A DNA stretch of 64,000 nucleotides from Oceanobacillus iheyensis HTE831 (GCF_000011245.1 NC_004193.1:1776501-1840500), one strand, 5' to 3'; numbered from the stretch's first letter, positions 43,282 to 53,573 are shown. Notes: generated by a model not told the origin, from the letters alone. Numbers and translations are program-made.

Positions 43282-44376
43282 CTATCCTAGTTCATGATCA
43301 AATTGTTCTAATACTTTTTGTAATTCTTTCATATCTTGTTCTTTACCAATTGTTACTCGAACGGTTTTTGGTATACCTAATAATTCTCCTGGTCGGACGA
43401 TAAAACCAAATCGGAGCAAATATTCGTAGACGTCCATGCCACTGATCGGTGTCTTAACCAACAGGAAGTTCGCTTCTGAATCGTAGTAACCCCATCCTAA
43501 CCTTTGAAGAAAGTGTTGGAATTCAGTTAGGTTTTTATAATTTTCTTGATTTGTATGTTGAATGAATTCTTGATCTTTTAGTGCATATGAAGCTGCTTTT
43601 TGAGCTACTGAATTCGTGTTAAAAGGTCCACGAACCTTATCCAGTGTCTCGATAATAGTTGAGTTGGCGATACCGTACCCAATACGTAAGCCTGCTAATC
43701 CATATGCTTTTGAAAACGTACGAAGCACAATTACATTACTGTAGGTAAAACGCAACTGTAATGCATCTAAATCTTTATCCGAATGTAAATATTCGTAGTA
43801 TGCTTCATCTAAGACGACTAGGACTTCCTTAGGACAATTATCTAAGAATGTGATAAGCTCCTCTTTTGAGAAAGCAGCACCTGTCGGATTATTAGGTGTA
43901 CATAGCCAAACAATCGCTGTATGATCATCAATCGAACCTAGCATTTTGTCTAATTGATGATAACCTTCCTTGTCTGTTGGGATTTCTTTTATTTCTGCAT
44001 TCTCAATAAGCGAGTAATGTTTATACTGTGGAAATGTTGGAGTAGCCATGACAACATTAGATCCAGGGATAATATAAGAGCGACATAATAGTTGAATAAT
44101 TTCCTCAGAACCGCTCCCAAAAATAATTTCTGATTCATCAATGTTTAATTTTTGTGTTAGGTCAGTACGTAAATCAGAAGTGTAACCATCAGGATAAATA
44201 TGGAAGTCGAAATTTTCTGTGCTTAACGCTTCATTAACCTGTTTAGAATATCCATATGGATTTTCGTTCGATGCCAATTTTACAATGTAATCTAATTGAT
44301 AGTCTTTTTGGATATCTTTTATCTGTTTCCCTTGTTTATATGGACTTAACTGTTTTAGAATCTCTTTACCTTGCAT
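43282..44376 (-). CDS. hisC: Histidinol-phosphate / aromatic aminotransferase
   Basis: PLP-dependent aminotransferase. In bacilli the aro-operon HisC serves both histidine synthesis and the final amination of Phe and Tyr. PLP Lys is in LRTFSKAYGLAGLRIGYG; substrate and cofactor residues NPYGYS, CTPNNPTG and VLDEAYYEY are present. 364 residues. It begins 2 bases after the aroH stop, showing that trpEDCFBA, which lies between aroH and hisC in B. subtilis, is absent. Confidence 0.93.
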   Translation of the reverse strand: MQGKEILKQLSPYKQGKQIKDIQKDYQLDYIVKLASNENPYGYSKQVNEALSTENFDFHIYPDGYTSDLRTDLTQKLNIDESEIIFGSGSEEIIQLLCRSYIIPGSNVVMATPTFPQYKHYSLIENAEIKEIPTDKEGYHQLDKMLGSIDDHTAIVWLCTPNNPTGAAFSKEELITFLDNCPKEVLVVLDEAYYEYLHSDKDLDALQLRFTYSNVIVLRTFSKAYGLAGLRIGYGIANSTIIETLDKVRGPFNTNSVAQKAASYALKDQEFIQHTNQENYKNLTEFQHFLQRLGWGYYDSEANFLLVKTPISGMDVYEYLLRFGFIVRPGELLGIPKTVRVTIGKEQDMKELQKVLEQFDHELG

Positions 44377-44378
44377 AT

Positions 44379-44756
44379 CTACTCGCCATCCTTTTGTAGC
44401 AAATCTGGTCTGAGTTTTACTGCATTGTTATGAAATACATGATTAATTTCTTGTTGAGTTTTATCTGTCCGAATTACCATCATCACTCTTATACATTTTG
44501 CTAAACTATCAGGAACATCGATCTCCGTCATACACATTACAGGTACATATTTCCAACTATCATCTATTTTTCTTAATGCTTTGGCTGGAAAACCATCTGT
44601 TACATCTTTTGTCACAGAAATAAACACATGTGACACATCATCAGATTTAATATTGTTCTGTTCTACCATAGCTTTAACAAGTTCTTCGGTCCGCAAGACG
44701 ATCTCTTCTGCATTATTTTCTTGAATTGTTGTAGCTCCTCGTACACCTCTGGTCAC
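44379..44756 (-). CDS. aroH: Chorismate mutase (AroH type)
   Basis: Trimeric monofunctional mutase turning chorismate into prephenate. The signature MTRGVRGATTI with active-site Arg7, the EELVKAMVEQN helix, Glu near 78 in MCMTEIDVP and Arg near 90 (IRVMMVIRT) are visible. 125 residues. GTG start 44756 overlaps the aroB stop as GTGA, and GGAGA precedes it. Confidence 0.94.
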   Translation of the reverse strand: MTRGVRGATTIQENNAEEIVLRTEELVKAMVEQNNIKSDDVSHVFISVTKDVTDGFPAKALRKIDDSWKYVPVMCMTEIDVPDSLAKCIRVMMVIRTDKTQQEINHVFHNNAVKLRPDLLQKDGE

Positions 44757-45832
44757 AGTTTCTCCATCCTTTCTAAATAGGTCGATAGATGTTGTTTCAT
44801 CATTGAATTATCTAATGAGACAGTTACAGGGTCTTCCACTTCTTTTAAAAGAACCATCTGTATTGTGCCGCCAACTGATTTTTTATCAGTTTTCATAAGC
44901 TCTATTAACTGTGTGATTTCTTCTTCGGAAAAAGAGAGAATAGGATATTCGTTATCTTTTAACCACTGATATAATTGATAAAAAGGCAGTTGTATTTCAA
45001 ATTCATATTCACTGACATGAAGCGCAAATAACAAACCATTTGCAACTGCTTCCCCATGAGTGATATTCCCATAGCCGTGAATCGTTTCTAATGCATGACC
45101 TAATGTATGTCCTAGATTGAGAAACTTTCTTATGTTAGCCTCTTTCTCATCTTGTTCTACAATTCTTGATTTTACTTGAATTCCTGCTTTTAAATATATT
45201 TCAAGTTGATGAGGTTTTATTGAAGCTAATGAATGATCCAATAATGATAAAAACATTTTTTGATTTGCAATTAAACCCTCTTTGACGATTTCAGCATAAC
45301 CACTTCTAATCTCATGAGGAGGTAATGTTGACAATGTTTCTATATCGTAAATTACGGCAACGGGTGGGAAAAAACTTCCGATTAAATTTTTTCCCAAATG
45401 ATGATTAATTGCGACTTTTCCACCTACACTACTATCATGTGCAAGAATTGTAGTTGGAACTTGGATATAATCAATTCCGCGCATAAAAGTAGCAGCAACT
45501 AAACCAGCCAAATCACCTACTACCCCTCCGCCTAATGCAATAATTAATGAATGTCGGTCTAAACCATTCTGGAGTGCCTCTGTTTGCAAACGATAAAAGT
45601 TATCGATACTCTTTGAACTTTCTCCAGAAGGAATGGTGAAATGACAGATATTTTCCTCAGATGGATAACCATGTAATACATCTTTAAGATAACGACTTCC
45701 TACTTGATCATCTGTAATAATAAATAGTTTTGTATATTTTTTTTCAATATAGGAACTTAGTTGATATCGTAAGCCTTGACCAATATAAATTGGGTACGAG
45801 CTTTGGTTCGATTGCACTGTCATTTCTTCCAT
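44753..45832 (-). CDS. aroB: 3-dehydroquinate synthase
   Basis: NAD- and zinc-dependent second step of the shikimate pathway. NAD and substrate-binding parts ALGGGVVGDLAGLVAATFMRG, PTTILAHDSSVGGKVAINH and the metal-binding LNLGHTLGHALE with GEAVANGL are intact. ATG 45832 gives 359 residues with AGGTG about 9 bases upstream, partly inside the end of aroC; an in-frame GTG at 45844 overlaps that site. 4-base coupling to aroH. Confidence 0.94.
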   Translation of the reverse strand: MEEMTVQSNQSSYPIYIGQGLRYQLSSYIEKKYTKLFIITDDQVGSRYLKDVLHGYPSEENICHFTIPSGESSKSIDNFYRLQTEALQNGLDRHSLIIALGGGVVGDLAGLVAATFMRGIDYIQVPTTILAHDSSVGGKVAINHHLGKNLIGSFFPPVAVIYDIETLSTLPPHEIRSGYAEIVKEGLIANQKMFLSLLDHSLASIKPHQLEIYLKAGIQVKSRIVEQDEKEANIRKFLNLGHTLGHALETIHGYGNITHGEAVANGLLFALHVSEYEFEIQLPFYQLYQWLKDNEYPILSFSEEEITQLIELMKTDKKSVGGTIQMVLLKEVEDPVTVSLDNSMMKQHLSTYLERMEKL

Positions 45833-45834
45833 TT

Positions 45835-47004
45835 TTAGAAGCACCTAATTTCTTCTCTGTAATCATCAATTGCTTTTTTTAATTGTGGCAATTGATCGCT
45901 AGAAAATTGTTCGGTAAGGGCTTTTGCTAATTCGAATGCTACTACATGTTCCATAACTACTGATGCTGCAGGAACAGCACATGCATCCGACCGTTCTACT
46001 GTAGCTTTAAAAGGTTCTTTTGTTTCGATATCAACACTAGTTAACGGTCTCTTCATGAGTGTTGGGATTGGTTTCATAACCCCTCGAACAATAATAGGCA
46101 TCCCAGTCGTCATTCCACCTTCAAAACCACCTAATCTATTTGTAGTACGGTAGTAACCATGCGTTTCATCCCATGCTATTTCATCATGCACTTCACTTCC
46201 ATTACGTTTCGCCGCTTCAAATCCGATTCCGAATTCAACACCCTTAAAGGCATTAATACTTACGACACTGCCTGCTAATCTACTATCTAACTTCCGATCA
46301 TAGTGTACATAAGATCCAACTCCTGCTGGCATCCCTTCTACATATACTTCACAGACACCACCGATGGAATCTCCTTCTTTTTTAGCTTGATCGATTGCAT
46401 TTGTCATTTGCTCTTCAACAGTAGCGTCTAGAACCATTACTGGTGATTGGTTTGCCTTATCTGCACGTTCTTGTGCGTTTAATTCTGGTAGATCACTAGC
46501 TTCTATCCCAGCAATTTCCTTTACATAACCGCTAACTTCAATTCCTAGTTCTTTTAGTAGTTTTTTAGCAACAGCACCCGCAGCAACACGAGCGGCCGTT
46601 TCTCTTGCAGAAGAACGTTCCAATACGTTTCTCATATCTCTATGTCCGTATTTAAGTGCACCGTTTAGATCTGCATGTCCAGGTCTTGGTTTTGTAACTA
46701 CACGGCGCATTTTTGAAGGATCTTCCATTGGTTCTTCGCCCATAATATCTGTCCAATGTTTAAAATCATCATTGCGGATTACTAATGATAGTGGAGATCC
46801 TAATGTATACCCATGACGAACACCACTTACAATATCTACTGTATCTTTCTCTATTTGCATACGCTTCCCTCTACCGTGTCCACCTTGTCTTCGACGTAAA
46901 GAAGCGTTAATATCTTCTGCAGTAATTGGTAATTGTGAAGGTAGACCTTCGATTATCGTTGTTAATTGTTTACCATGAGATTCGCCAGATGTTATGTATC
47001 GCAA
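45835..47004 (-). CDS. aroC: Chorismate synthase
   Basis: FMN-dependent last common step of aromatic synthesis (aroF in B. subtilis). Family motifs [60 protein letters not shown] and the C-terminal [13 protein letters not shown] are intact. 389 residues. TTG start 47004 follows GGAGAATGTAAA. First gene of the aromatic block, about 95 bases downstream of cheR. Confidence 0.95.
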   Translation of the reverse strand: MRYITSGESHGKQLTTIIEGLPSQLPITAEDINASLRRRQGGHGRGKRMQIEKDTVDIVSGVRHGYTLGSPLSLVIRNDDFKHWTDIMGEEPMEDPSKMRRVVTKPRPGHADLNGALKYGHRDMRNVLERSSARETAARVAAGAVAKKLLKELGIEVSGYVKEIAGIEASDLPELNAQERADKANQSPVMVLDATVEEQMTNAIDQAKKEGDSIGGVCEVYVEGMPAGVGSYVHYDRKLDSRLAGSVVSINAFKGVEFGIGFEAAKRNGSEVHDEIAWDETHGYYRTTNRLGGFEGGMTTGMPIIVRGVMKPIPTLMKRPLTSVDIETKEPFKATVERSDACAVPAASVVMEHVVAFELAKALTEQFSSDQLPQLKKAIDDYREEIRCF

Positions 47005-47101
47005 TTTACATTCTCCTTCTTAAATAGTTGAAAGTTTTCTAATTACTATATCATAGATAAGTTTATTAGGGGTAGTCTTTCACATGATTTATTTTATTTT
47101 C

Positions 47102-47887
47102 TTATAAAGAAATTGTTTGTTTCTTTTTATAGAAGAATGTCTCTTCTAGTTCAAAATCATACTGTTGAGGAGTGAAAATTTGTTCTGTGCTACCTACAAA
47201 TAATATTCCATTAGCTGACAAAGAATCACTAAATCCTTGATAGATGCTGTTCTTCGCTTTATCTGTAAAATATATTAATACATTCCTGCAAACAATAAGG
47301 TCCATATTTTGAGGGTAAGGATCAGCTAATAAATTATGTCGTTTAAAGGTGATATGTTGTTTTAATTTTGAGTTAATTGAATATAATGTACCTGTTCTTT
47401 TAAAGTATTTATTTTTAAGTCGATCTGGTAATTCTTTAAGAGACTGGTTCTGATATATCCCTTGAGTAGCAGTTTTAAGAACATTATCATCAATATCGGT
47501 GGCAATTATTTCAAAGTTTTGTTGTGGAAAATGTTCATGCAATAGAATTGCTAAGCTATAAGGTTCTTCCCCTGTAGAGCAAGCAGCACTCCAAATTTTT
47601 ATTTTTGGCTTTCGTGACACCATTTCAGGAAAGATGTTTTTCTCTAATACTTCCCAACGTTTAGGGTTACGATAAAATTCGGAAACATTAATGGTTAGTC
47701 GATCTGTAAATTCTTTTAGTAATATCTCGTCTTTTAACAAAGCTTCTAGATATTGAATATAACTCCTATATCCTCGTTTGTCTCTTAACGTTGTTATTCT
47801 TCTTTTCATCTGTGTTTCTTTATATAAAGAAAGATCCAAACCTATAGTTTGGTGAACTTTTTCTAAAAAAGGATTATAATCATCCAT
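47102..47887 (-). CDS. cheR: Chemotaxis receptor methyltransferase CheR
   Basis: Transfers methyl groups from SAM to glutamates of chemoreceptors. N-terminal helical domain (1-75), then WSAACSTGEEPYSLAILL (SAM site), IIATDIDDNVLKTA and NMDLIVCRNVLIYF. 261 residues. No other chemotaxis gene is near; the isolated cheR between ndk and the aro operon is the B. subtilis arrangement. ATG 47887 with GGAGTGATATGA. Confidence 0.94.
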   Translation of the reverse strand: MDDYNPFLEKVHQTIGLDLSLYKETQMKRRITTLRDKRGYRSYIQYLEALLKDEILLKEFTDRLTINVSEFYRNPKRWEVLEKNIFPEMVSRKPKIKIWSAACSTGEEPYSLAILLHEHFPQQNFEIIATDIDDNVLKTATQGIYQNQSLKELPDRLKNKYFKRTGTLYSINSKLKQHITFKRHNLLADPYPQNMDLIVCRNVLIYFTDKAKNSIYQGFSDSLSANGILFVGSTEQIFTPQQYDFELEETFFYKKKQTISL

Positions 47888-47914
47888 TCATATCACTCCG
47901 AATCAACAAAAATA

Positions 47915-47946
47915 TATAAAAACCTCCGTTTATTTTAACGGAGGTC
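47915..47946 (-). terminator. Terminator of ndk
   Basis: ACCTCCGTT/AACGGAGGT stem around 6 bases, followed by TTTTTATAT on the minus strand; about 45 bases after the ndk stop. Confidence 0.85.
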
Positions 47947-47987
47947 ATGAGTTAAGTGAAAACAATATATGTTTCCGCTTTCACTTA

Positions 47988-48434
47988 TTAATAAATCCAA
48001 TTGTTTGCTTGTTTCTCATAGGACACGATCTCATTTTCTGTAAAGAATAGAGTTATTTCTCTCTCAGCACTTTCTGCTGAATCAGAGCCATGAATAATAT
48101 TCTTTCCAACACTAATCCCAAAATCACCGCGAATTGTACTCGGGTCTGCCTCTAACGGGTTAGTTTTCCCCATCATCTTTCGAGCTGTTGCGATTACATT
48201 CTCGCCTTCCCAAACCATAGCAAATACAGGTCCAGAAGTAATAAAATCAACCAGTTCACCGAAGAAAGGACGTTCTTTGTGTTCACTGTAATGTGTTTCA
48301 GCTAATTGATTTGACACTTGCATTAATTTCGCCCCAGCAAGCTTGTACCCCTTTGTTTCAAACCTTTTTACGATTTCACCAATTAATTCTCGTTGAACCC
48401 CATCAGGTTTTACCATTAAAAATGTTTTCTCCAT
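47988..48434 (-). CDS. ndk: Nucleoside diphosphate kinase
   Basis: Balances NTP and dNTP pools through a phosphohistidine. [18 protein letters not shown] and the active His near 115 in [18 protein letters not shown] are clear. 148 residues. GGGGTGATTTT precedes ATG 48434. Follows hepT. Confidence 0.96.
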   Translation of the reverse strand: MEKTFLMVKPDGVQRELIGEIVKRFETKGYKLAGAKLMQVSNQLAETHYSEHKERPFFGELVDFITSGPVFAMVWEGENVIATARKMMGKTNPLEADPSTIRGDFGISVGKNIIHGSDSAESAEREITLFFTENEIVSYEKQANNWIY

Positions 48435-48509
48435 AAAATCACCCCAACTTATGTATTTAAATAAGTAACCTATAAAATAATATCAAATTTTCTTAAAAAT
48501 AACAATTAC

Positions 48510-49481
48510 TTAGGATCTTCTTTTTCCGATATATGTTGCAATATCTTGGAGAGTTTTTTTTGCACGAGAAGCCGGTATTTCATCTAATGCAGTTAATGCT
48601 TTGGATAAATACATATCACTTACAGCATAACTTCTTTTAATAGCATCTGTTCTTTTTAAGTGTTGTATCAGTGTCTTCATTTCATTGGTTGTGACATGAC
48701 CATCTTTTGAAAATACATTAAAAAGTGATTGTTTGAAGGTCTTATCTTCCATGGCATATAAAACCGGGAGTGTAATATTTCCTTGTAATAAGTCATTGCC
48801 AGCAGGCTTACCGAGTTCTTTGGAAGTAGATGTAAAATCTAAGATATCATCAATAATTTGATAAGACATTCCTATGTAATAACCATATTGGTATAGCTTA
48901 TTAGTTTGATAATCATTTAAACCTCCAACTATTGCTCCTAGTTTGCAACTACTAGCTATTAACAGCGCAGTTTTTCTTTTTATACGACGCAGATAATCAC
49001 GGAAGTTTTGTTCCCAGTTAAATTTATATTCAATCTGTTCAATTTCTCCAATCGACACTTCTACTAACGTTTTGGAAAGTAATTGATGTACTCTTGGGTC
49101 TGGTATTTCTGTTATTTCTTCTAATGCCCTTGCGAGTATATAATCTCCCGTATACATGGCTACACGATTACCATATATAGAAGCTGTCGTCGGTTTTCCT
49201 CTTCTTAGCTCTGCTTCATCGATCACATCGTCGTGAACGAGGGTAGCCATATGTATTAATTCTAATGTTACTGCAACTTTTTTAATCTTAGAAAGATCGT
49301 AATTTCCTAATTGAGATGATAGCAAAACAAAAACAGGACGAATTCGCTTTCCCCCTGCATGTAATAATTCAGTTGATGCATCACGTAACACGGGATGATT
49401 TGCCTGTATACTATCCTGTAATGCAGATTCTATACTTTCCATATCTTTCTTTAAAAAGCCATAAATTTTTGGTAGTTTCAT
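48510..49481 (-). CDS. hepT: Heptaprenyl diphosphate synthase component II
   Basis: Catalytic subunit of the two-component enzyme that makes the C35 side chain of menaquinone-7. Two Asp-rich motifs, LVHDDVIDEAELRRGKPT and QIIDDILDF, bind the Mg-diphosphates. 323 residues from ATG 49481 (AAGGTGA 5 bases upstream). Works with HepS and MenG in the same operon, all serving the quinone pool used by QcrABC. Confidence 0.94.
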   Translation of the reverse strand: MKLPKIYGFLKKDMESIESALQDSIQANHPVLRDASTELLHAGGKRIRPVFVLLSSQLGNYDLSKIKKVAVTLELIHMATLVHDDVIDEAELRRGKPTTASIYGNRVAMYTGDYILARALEEITEIPDPRVHQLLSKTLVEVSIGEIEQIEYKFNWEQNFRDYLRRIKRKTALLIASSCKLGAIVGGLNDYQTNKLYQYGYYIGMSYQIIDDILDFTSTSKELGKPAGNDLLQGNITLPVLYAMEDKTFKQSLFNVFSKDGHVTTNEMKTLIQHLKRTDAIKRSYAVSDMYLSKALTALDEIPASRAKKTLQDIATYIGKRRS

Positions 49482-49518
49482 GTAAGTCACCTTATTTTAC
49501 CTTTTACAATTCTACGTA

Positions 49519-50235
49519 CTATTGAGATGCTTTAAAGCCCATATGCATTGCAGCAACTCCACCTGTATAACTTTTCATTTCTACTTTATCGAAACCAGCA
49601 TTTAAAAACATTTCCTTTAATTCTTTTTTCCCCGGGAAATCTTTTGCTGATTCTTGTAACCAAGAATATTCTTTATAGCTCTTGGCGATTAATTTACCTA
49701 ATATCGGCATTATAAATTTGAAATAAAAGTAATATGCTTGTCGATAGCCAATTAAGGTAGGTTGAGATGTTTCAATACATACCACTTTACCACCAGGCTT
49801 CACAACTCGATACATTTCTTCTAAAACCGTCATATAATCCGGCACATTACGTAAACCAAATCCAATGGTAACATAATCAAAACTATTTTCCTCATAAGGT
49901 AATTCCATCGCATTACCGTGAACTAGTTCTAGTTGATTTAATTGCAAGTCCTGTTTTTTTTGTTTTGCAATCGAGAGCATGTTTTTACTAAAATCAAGGC
50001 CGATTACTTTTCCTGTTTGCCCAACCGCTTCTGAAAGCGAAATTGACCAATCCCCTGTTCCACAACATACATCTAAAGCAGTTTCTCCTGCTTGTACATT
50101 CATGCGTTTCATTGTATCTTTACGCCAAGATTTGTGACGTTGAAATGATATAATCGAATTCATGGAATCATATTTGGAATAGATATTTTCAAAAACATGA
50201 TGCACTCGCTCTTCTTTTGATGATGGTTTCCCCAT
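49519..50235 (-). CDS. menG: Demethylmenaquinone methyltransferase
   Basis: Last step of menaquinone synthesis (ubiE/menG family). SAM motif [50 protein letters not shown] and the C-terminal [11 protein letters not shown]. 238 residues from ATG 50235; GAGG lies 10 bases upstream, whereas an in-frame GTG at 50244 overlaps it. Between hepS and hepT, as in B. subtilis. Confidence 0.94.
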   Translation of the reverse strand: MGKPSSKEERVHHVFENIYSKYDSMNSIISFQRHKSWRKDTMKRMNVQAGETALDVCCGTGDWSISLSEAVGQTGKVIGLDFSKNMLSIAKQKKQDLQLNQLELVHGNAMELPYEENSFDYVTIGFGLRNVPDYMTVLEEMYRVVKPGGKVVCIETSQPTLIGYRQAYYFYFKFIMPILGKLIAKSYKEYSWLQESAKDFPGKKELKEMFLNAGFDKVEMKSYTGGVAAMHMGFKASQ

Positions 50236-50249
50236 TAAATACACTTCCT

Positions 50250-50966
50250 CTAAAGTCTAGTCGAGATTTTAACATTATCGTTTTGTTGATCTTGAATATA
50301 ATGAGTGATAAATGCAGTTTGATTTGATAATGTTTGAGCAAGATTACTTACATTTTTTTGATAAGCGTTAATCGTTGTCTCACCAATAACTGAATTATTA
50401 TACTCTCGCTCCAACTCCAATTGTTGTAAAATAAGCCAATCTGTAATTAAATCATTTGCCGTATCATCATATAAAAATTGTGTGACATGAATAATTAACA
50501 TAGAATTTATCTTTTTAGTCAAATTAATTCTCTCATGAAAGGTAGGAGAATCTTTGTAATATAATGCCATTTTTAATTCGTTAATTTCTCGTATTGCATT
50601 TGCTAATGTTTGGATAAATTCTATTTCTCCCACTTCTGACAATAGAAAATAATATAATCCACTATAGTAGTCACCTGAAAGTACTTGTAATTGCTTTGAC
50701 AGTGTTTCCTGCTCTGTTTCAGCTACTTTTTTAATAGGAACGAGATCATGGGTGTCCAAGGCGATTTGTACGAGCATCGTAGTAATAATATATCTCTCAC
50801 GTTGCATCGGAGTCAATGATCTATCCTGTTCAACTAGGAACTGGAGTAAACCCCATTTGGCTTCATCAATTAGTGGTTGTTGTATATGTTTGTGAATATA
50901 TCCATATTTTAATTTTTCATCTAGAAGCTCTCTATAGCTCTGATTTCTTGTAATAAATGTAGTCAA
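50250..50966 (-). CDS. hepS: Heptaprenyl diphosphate synthase component I
   Basis: Non-catalytic partner that gives HepT its activity and chain-length control. Recognised by [20 protein letters not shown] and [37 protein letters not shown], the conserved core of HEPPP_synt_1. The TTG at 50966 is taken as start because AGGTGA lies 5 bases upstream and length then matches B. subtilis (about 250); the frame is open further to 50993. 238 residues. Confidence 0.88.
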   Translation of the reverse strand: MTTFITRNQSYRELLDEKLKYGYIHKHIQQPLIDEAKWGLLQFLVEQDRSLTPMQRERYIITTMLVQIALDTHDLVPIKKVAETEQETLSKQLQVLSGDYYSGLYYFLLSEVGEIEFIQTLANAIREINELKMALYYKDSPTFHERINLTKKINSMLIIHVTQFLYDDTANDLITDWLILQQLELEREYNNSVIGETTINAYQKNVSNLAQTLSNQTAFITHYIQDQQNDNVKISTRL

Positions 50967-51078
50967 GAATATCACCTGGACCCTTTCAGCCATTCAATTG
51001 CTTTAGCTATTATAGCACATTTCTACATTTATAAAAACGATTGAATATATGTAGCTTCTAAATTCCAATAATTAGTAT

Positions 51079-51303
51079 TTATTCATTTGTTATTTCACCA
51101 TGACTGGTTTGAATTAATGCTTTACCTCTTACTTTAATCGCTGATGTATGTTCCGTAAATTGAGCAATCATAACTTCGCCTTGGTCAAGTTTTTCTGTAT
51201 GATGAAAACGAGTATCATGTCCTCTTGTTAACCCCATAACATTTACTCCATTCTCAAGAGCTTTTATGATAAAATATTCAGCTTTATCCGTGCGGTCTGT
51301 CAT
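51079..51303 (-). CDS. mtrB: trp RNA-binding attenuation protein (TRAP)
   Basis: 11-mer ring protein that binds tryptophan and (G/U)AG repeats in trp leader RNA, causing termination and blocking translation. The 74 residues are well conserved: [31 protein letters not shown] and the C-terminal [18 protein letters not shown], with the RNA-contacting Lys and Arg (KLD..., KVRGK). AAAGGAGATTTACA precedes ATG 51303. Its usual upstream partner folE (mtrA) and its usual trp target operon are both missing from their normal places here. Confidence 0.96.
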   Translation of the reverse strand: MTDRTDKAEYFIIKALENGVNVMGLTRGHDTRFHHTEKLDQGEVMIAQFTEHTSAIKVRGKALIQTSHGEITNE

Positions 51304-51353
51304 TGTAAATCTCCTTTAGCAACTTTTTAAATAAATCATTCATGAATATAAAG

Positions 51354-51384
51354 AAAAGGGGTACGCTAAAAACGTACCCCTTTG
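51354..51384 (-). terminator. Terminator of hbs
   Basis: AAAGGGGTACG/CGTACCCCTTT stem, loop of seven, followed by TCTTT on the minus strand; 22 bases after the hbs stop. Confidence 0.85.
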
Positions 51385-51405
51385 TAGCCGCCCTATGTAA
51401 AATAA

Positions 51406-51678
51406 TTATTTTACACTGTCTTTAAGGGCTTTACCTGGTTTGAAAGCTGGAACTTTGCTTGCAGGAATTTCGATTTCTTCTCCTGTTTGCGGGTTACGCC
51501 CTTTACGAGCAGAACGTTCGCGTACTTCAAAGTTACCAAAACCAATTAACTGTACTTTTTCACCGTTTTTCAGTGAATCCATGACAGATTCAAATACTGC
51601 ATCTACAGCTTTTGTTGCGTCTTTTTTAGAAAGCTCACTTTTTTCAGCAACAGCATTCACTAAGTCTGTTTTGTTCAT
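51406..51678 (-). CDS. hbs: DNA-binding protein HU
   Basis: 90-residue histone-like protein that bends and compacts DNA; essential in B. subtilis. [43 protein letters not shown] (DNA-binding arms) and [12 protein letters not shown] are nearly invariant. ATG 51678 follows GGAGGAGGTGAATGTC; two codons of extension are not used. A promoter lies about 110 bases upstream. Confidence 0.96.
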   Translation of the reverse strand: MNKTDLVNAVAEKSELSKKDATKAVDAVFESVMDSLKNGEKVQLIGFGNFEVRERSARKGRNPQTGEEIEIPASKVPAFKPGKALKDSVK

Positions 51679-52034
51679 GACATTCACCTCCTCCCAGGAT
51701 GTTCATTTTGACAAATCGACATATTCATATGTCTGATTCATTGTCTGCTTACTAGTAAGTCATCCCTTACAAGTGATGACAAGGCTTATATTAACTGAGA
51801 TTGGAATAAAATTCAACAAAAAGTATCGATTTCTTCAATATTTATGGGATTTTTGCCTATTTTTACCTTAATCCGTATAAAAAATAAGCGTTGTTCTGTA
51901 AATCCCTCCAACCCAGTATACACAAAGCATTGTCATATTTCATTATACATATACGACAAAAACAAAATATTTCCTGCCGTTATTTTATTTTTTATTAAAA
52001 AACCAAAAAAAATATAGCAGCTATGTGTAAGCTG
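51679..52034 (-). other. Long hbs upstream region
   Basis: No gene in this 356-base stretch. It holds the hbs leader (about 100 bases), the hbs promoter at 51788-51816 and, at its far end, the spoIVA terminator. The part from 51820 to 52000 is very AT-rich with no further signal I can defend. Confidence 0.7.
51788..51816 (-). promoter_or_regulatory. Sigma-A promoter of hbs
   Basis: TTGAAT (51811-51816), 17-base spacer, TAATAT (51788-51793) on the minus strand. Predicts a leader of about 100 bases before the hbs start. Confidence 0.65.
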
Positions 52035-52039
52035 CTATA
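52003..52039 (-). terminator. Terminator overlapping the spoIVA stop
   Basis: TATAGCAGCT/AGCTGCTATA stem (52013-52022, 52030-52039) with TTTTTTTT after it on the minus strand. The upstream arm contains the spoIVA stop region (52035-52037). Confidence 0.88.
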
Positions 52040-53513
52040 AAATAATGGCGATTAAACCACCAGAACCTTCGTTAATGATTCTTTCTAACGTATCTTTTAA
52101 TTTATACCTAGCGTTTTCTGGCATCAGAGAAATTTTGGCTTGTATTCCCTCTCTAACTATTGAACTCAATGACCGACCAAAAATATCGGACTCCCAAATC
52201 GACAATGGATCTTCTTCAAAATCCTGCATTAAATACCGTACAAGTTCTTCGCTTTGTTTTTCTGTCCCAATAATTGGTGCGAATTCTGACTCTACTTCAA
52301 CCCGAATCATATGGATGGATGGAGCCACAGCTTTTAGACGTACTCCAAATCTCGACCCTTGTCTAATGATTTCTGGTTCATCTAATTGCATATCCTCTAA
52401 TGTTGGAGCTGCTATTCCATATCCGGTTTGCTTCACCATTTGCAATGCTCCTGCTACTTGATCATATTCTCGTTTCGCATAAGCAAAATCTTGCATAAGT
52501 TCAAGCAAATGGTCTTTTCCGCGAATCTCTTCCCCAACAATTTCTTTTAATACTTCATCGTATAGATAGTCTGGAGCATGAAGATCAATTTCTGCTATAC
52601 CTTCACCCATCTCCATTCCTGCTAAGCTTGCCTGTTCTATATAGTCATAATCTGTAAAGTTACCAACGATATGGTCTACATCTCTTAACCGTTTAATATC
52701 CTTCACAGTCGTTTGTATAGCATCTTGATAATTTTGTCGTAGCCAGTGACGTTCATTTAATACCATTACCCAACTAGGTAAATTAACATTCACTTCAAGT
52801 ACTGGGAATTCAAATAGTGCTTCTCTGAGTACATTATAGACGTCATGTTCCGTCATTGATTCAATACTCATTGCCAATACGGGTATATCATGTTTTTCAA
52901 CTAATTCTTGTCTTAATAACTCTGTTTCCTGGCTTCGAGGTTGAGTAGAGTTTATTACCATGATAAATGGTTTTCCTACCTCTTTTAATTCTTCTACCAC
53001 TCTAGTTTCAGCATCTTCATAGTCATGTCTTTCAATTTCACCAATTGATCCATCGGTAGTAACAACTACTCCTATAGTCGAGTGTTCTTGAATTACTTTT
53101 CGTGTACCGATTTCAGCTGCATCATGAAAAGGAATTGGATCTTCATACCAAGGTGTATGAATCATTCTCGGGCCGTTTTCATCTTCAAAACCTTTTGCAC
53201 CTTCTACTGCGTATCCTACACAGTCGACAAGTCTTACATTTACGTCCAAACCATCATCTACTTTTACTTGCACTGCTTGGTTTGGTATAAATTTTGGTTC
53301 AGTTGTCATAATAGTTTTTCCTGCTGCACTCTGTGGCAGTTCATCATGTGCTCGTGCACGATCACTTTCACTTTCAATATTAGGTAATACTACGAGCTCC
53401 ATAAACTTTTTAATAAAAGTTGACTTACCTGTACGGACTGCTCCAACTATTCCTAAATAGATATCGCCGTTAGTCCGTTTTGAAATGTCTTTGAAAATAT
53501 CCGTTTTTTCCAA
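52035..53513 (-). CDS. spoIVA: Spore coat basement-layer ATPase SpoIVA
   Basis: Morphogenetic ATPase that polymerises on the forespore surface to form the platform for coat and cortex assembly. Walker A GAVRTGKSTF is followed by LVDCVGY and a long helical middle. The C-terminal SIVREGIQAKISLMPENARYKLKDTLERIINEGSGG is characteristic. TTG 53513 follows GGGAGGGGATCT and gives 492 residues, the B. subtilis length; frames upstream to 53558 are not used. A sigma-E-like promoter lies 60-90 bases upstream. Confidence 0.96.
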   Translation of the reverse strand: MEKTDIFKDISKRTNGDIYLGIVGAVRTGKSTFIKKFMELVVLPNIESESDRARAHDELPQSAAGKTIMTTEPKFIPNQAVQVKVDDGLDVNVRLVDCVGYAVEGAKGFEDENGPRMIHTPWYEDPIPFHDAAEIGTRKVIQEHSTIGVVVTTDGSIGEIERHDYEDAETRVVEELKEVGKPFIMVINSTQPRSQETELLRQELVEKHDIPVLAMSIESMTEHDVYNVLREALFEFPVLEVNVNLPSWVMVLNERHWLRQNYQDAIQTTVKDIKRLRDVDHIVGNFTDYDYIEQASLAGMEMGEGIAEIDLHAPDYLYDEVLKEIVGEEIRGKDHLLELMQDFAYAKREYDQVAGALQMVKQTGYGIAAPTLEDMQLDEPEIIRQGSRFGVRLKAVAPSIHMIRVEVESEFAPIIGTEKQSEELVRYLMQDFEEDPLSIWESDIFGRSLSSIVREGIQAKISLMPENARYKLKDTLERIINEGSGGLIAIIL

Positions 53514-53573
53514 AAGATCCCCTCCCGATCTCCGTACTTTAATATAAACTACCCGCATTATATTGACATTATG

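Noticed and set aside
47005..47101. TRAP-binding leader before aroC
   Set aside because: No regular series of (G/U)AG triplets is visible in this short intergenic region.
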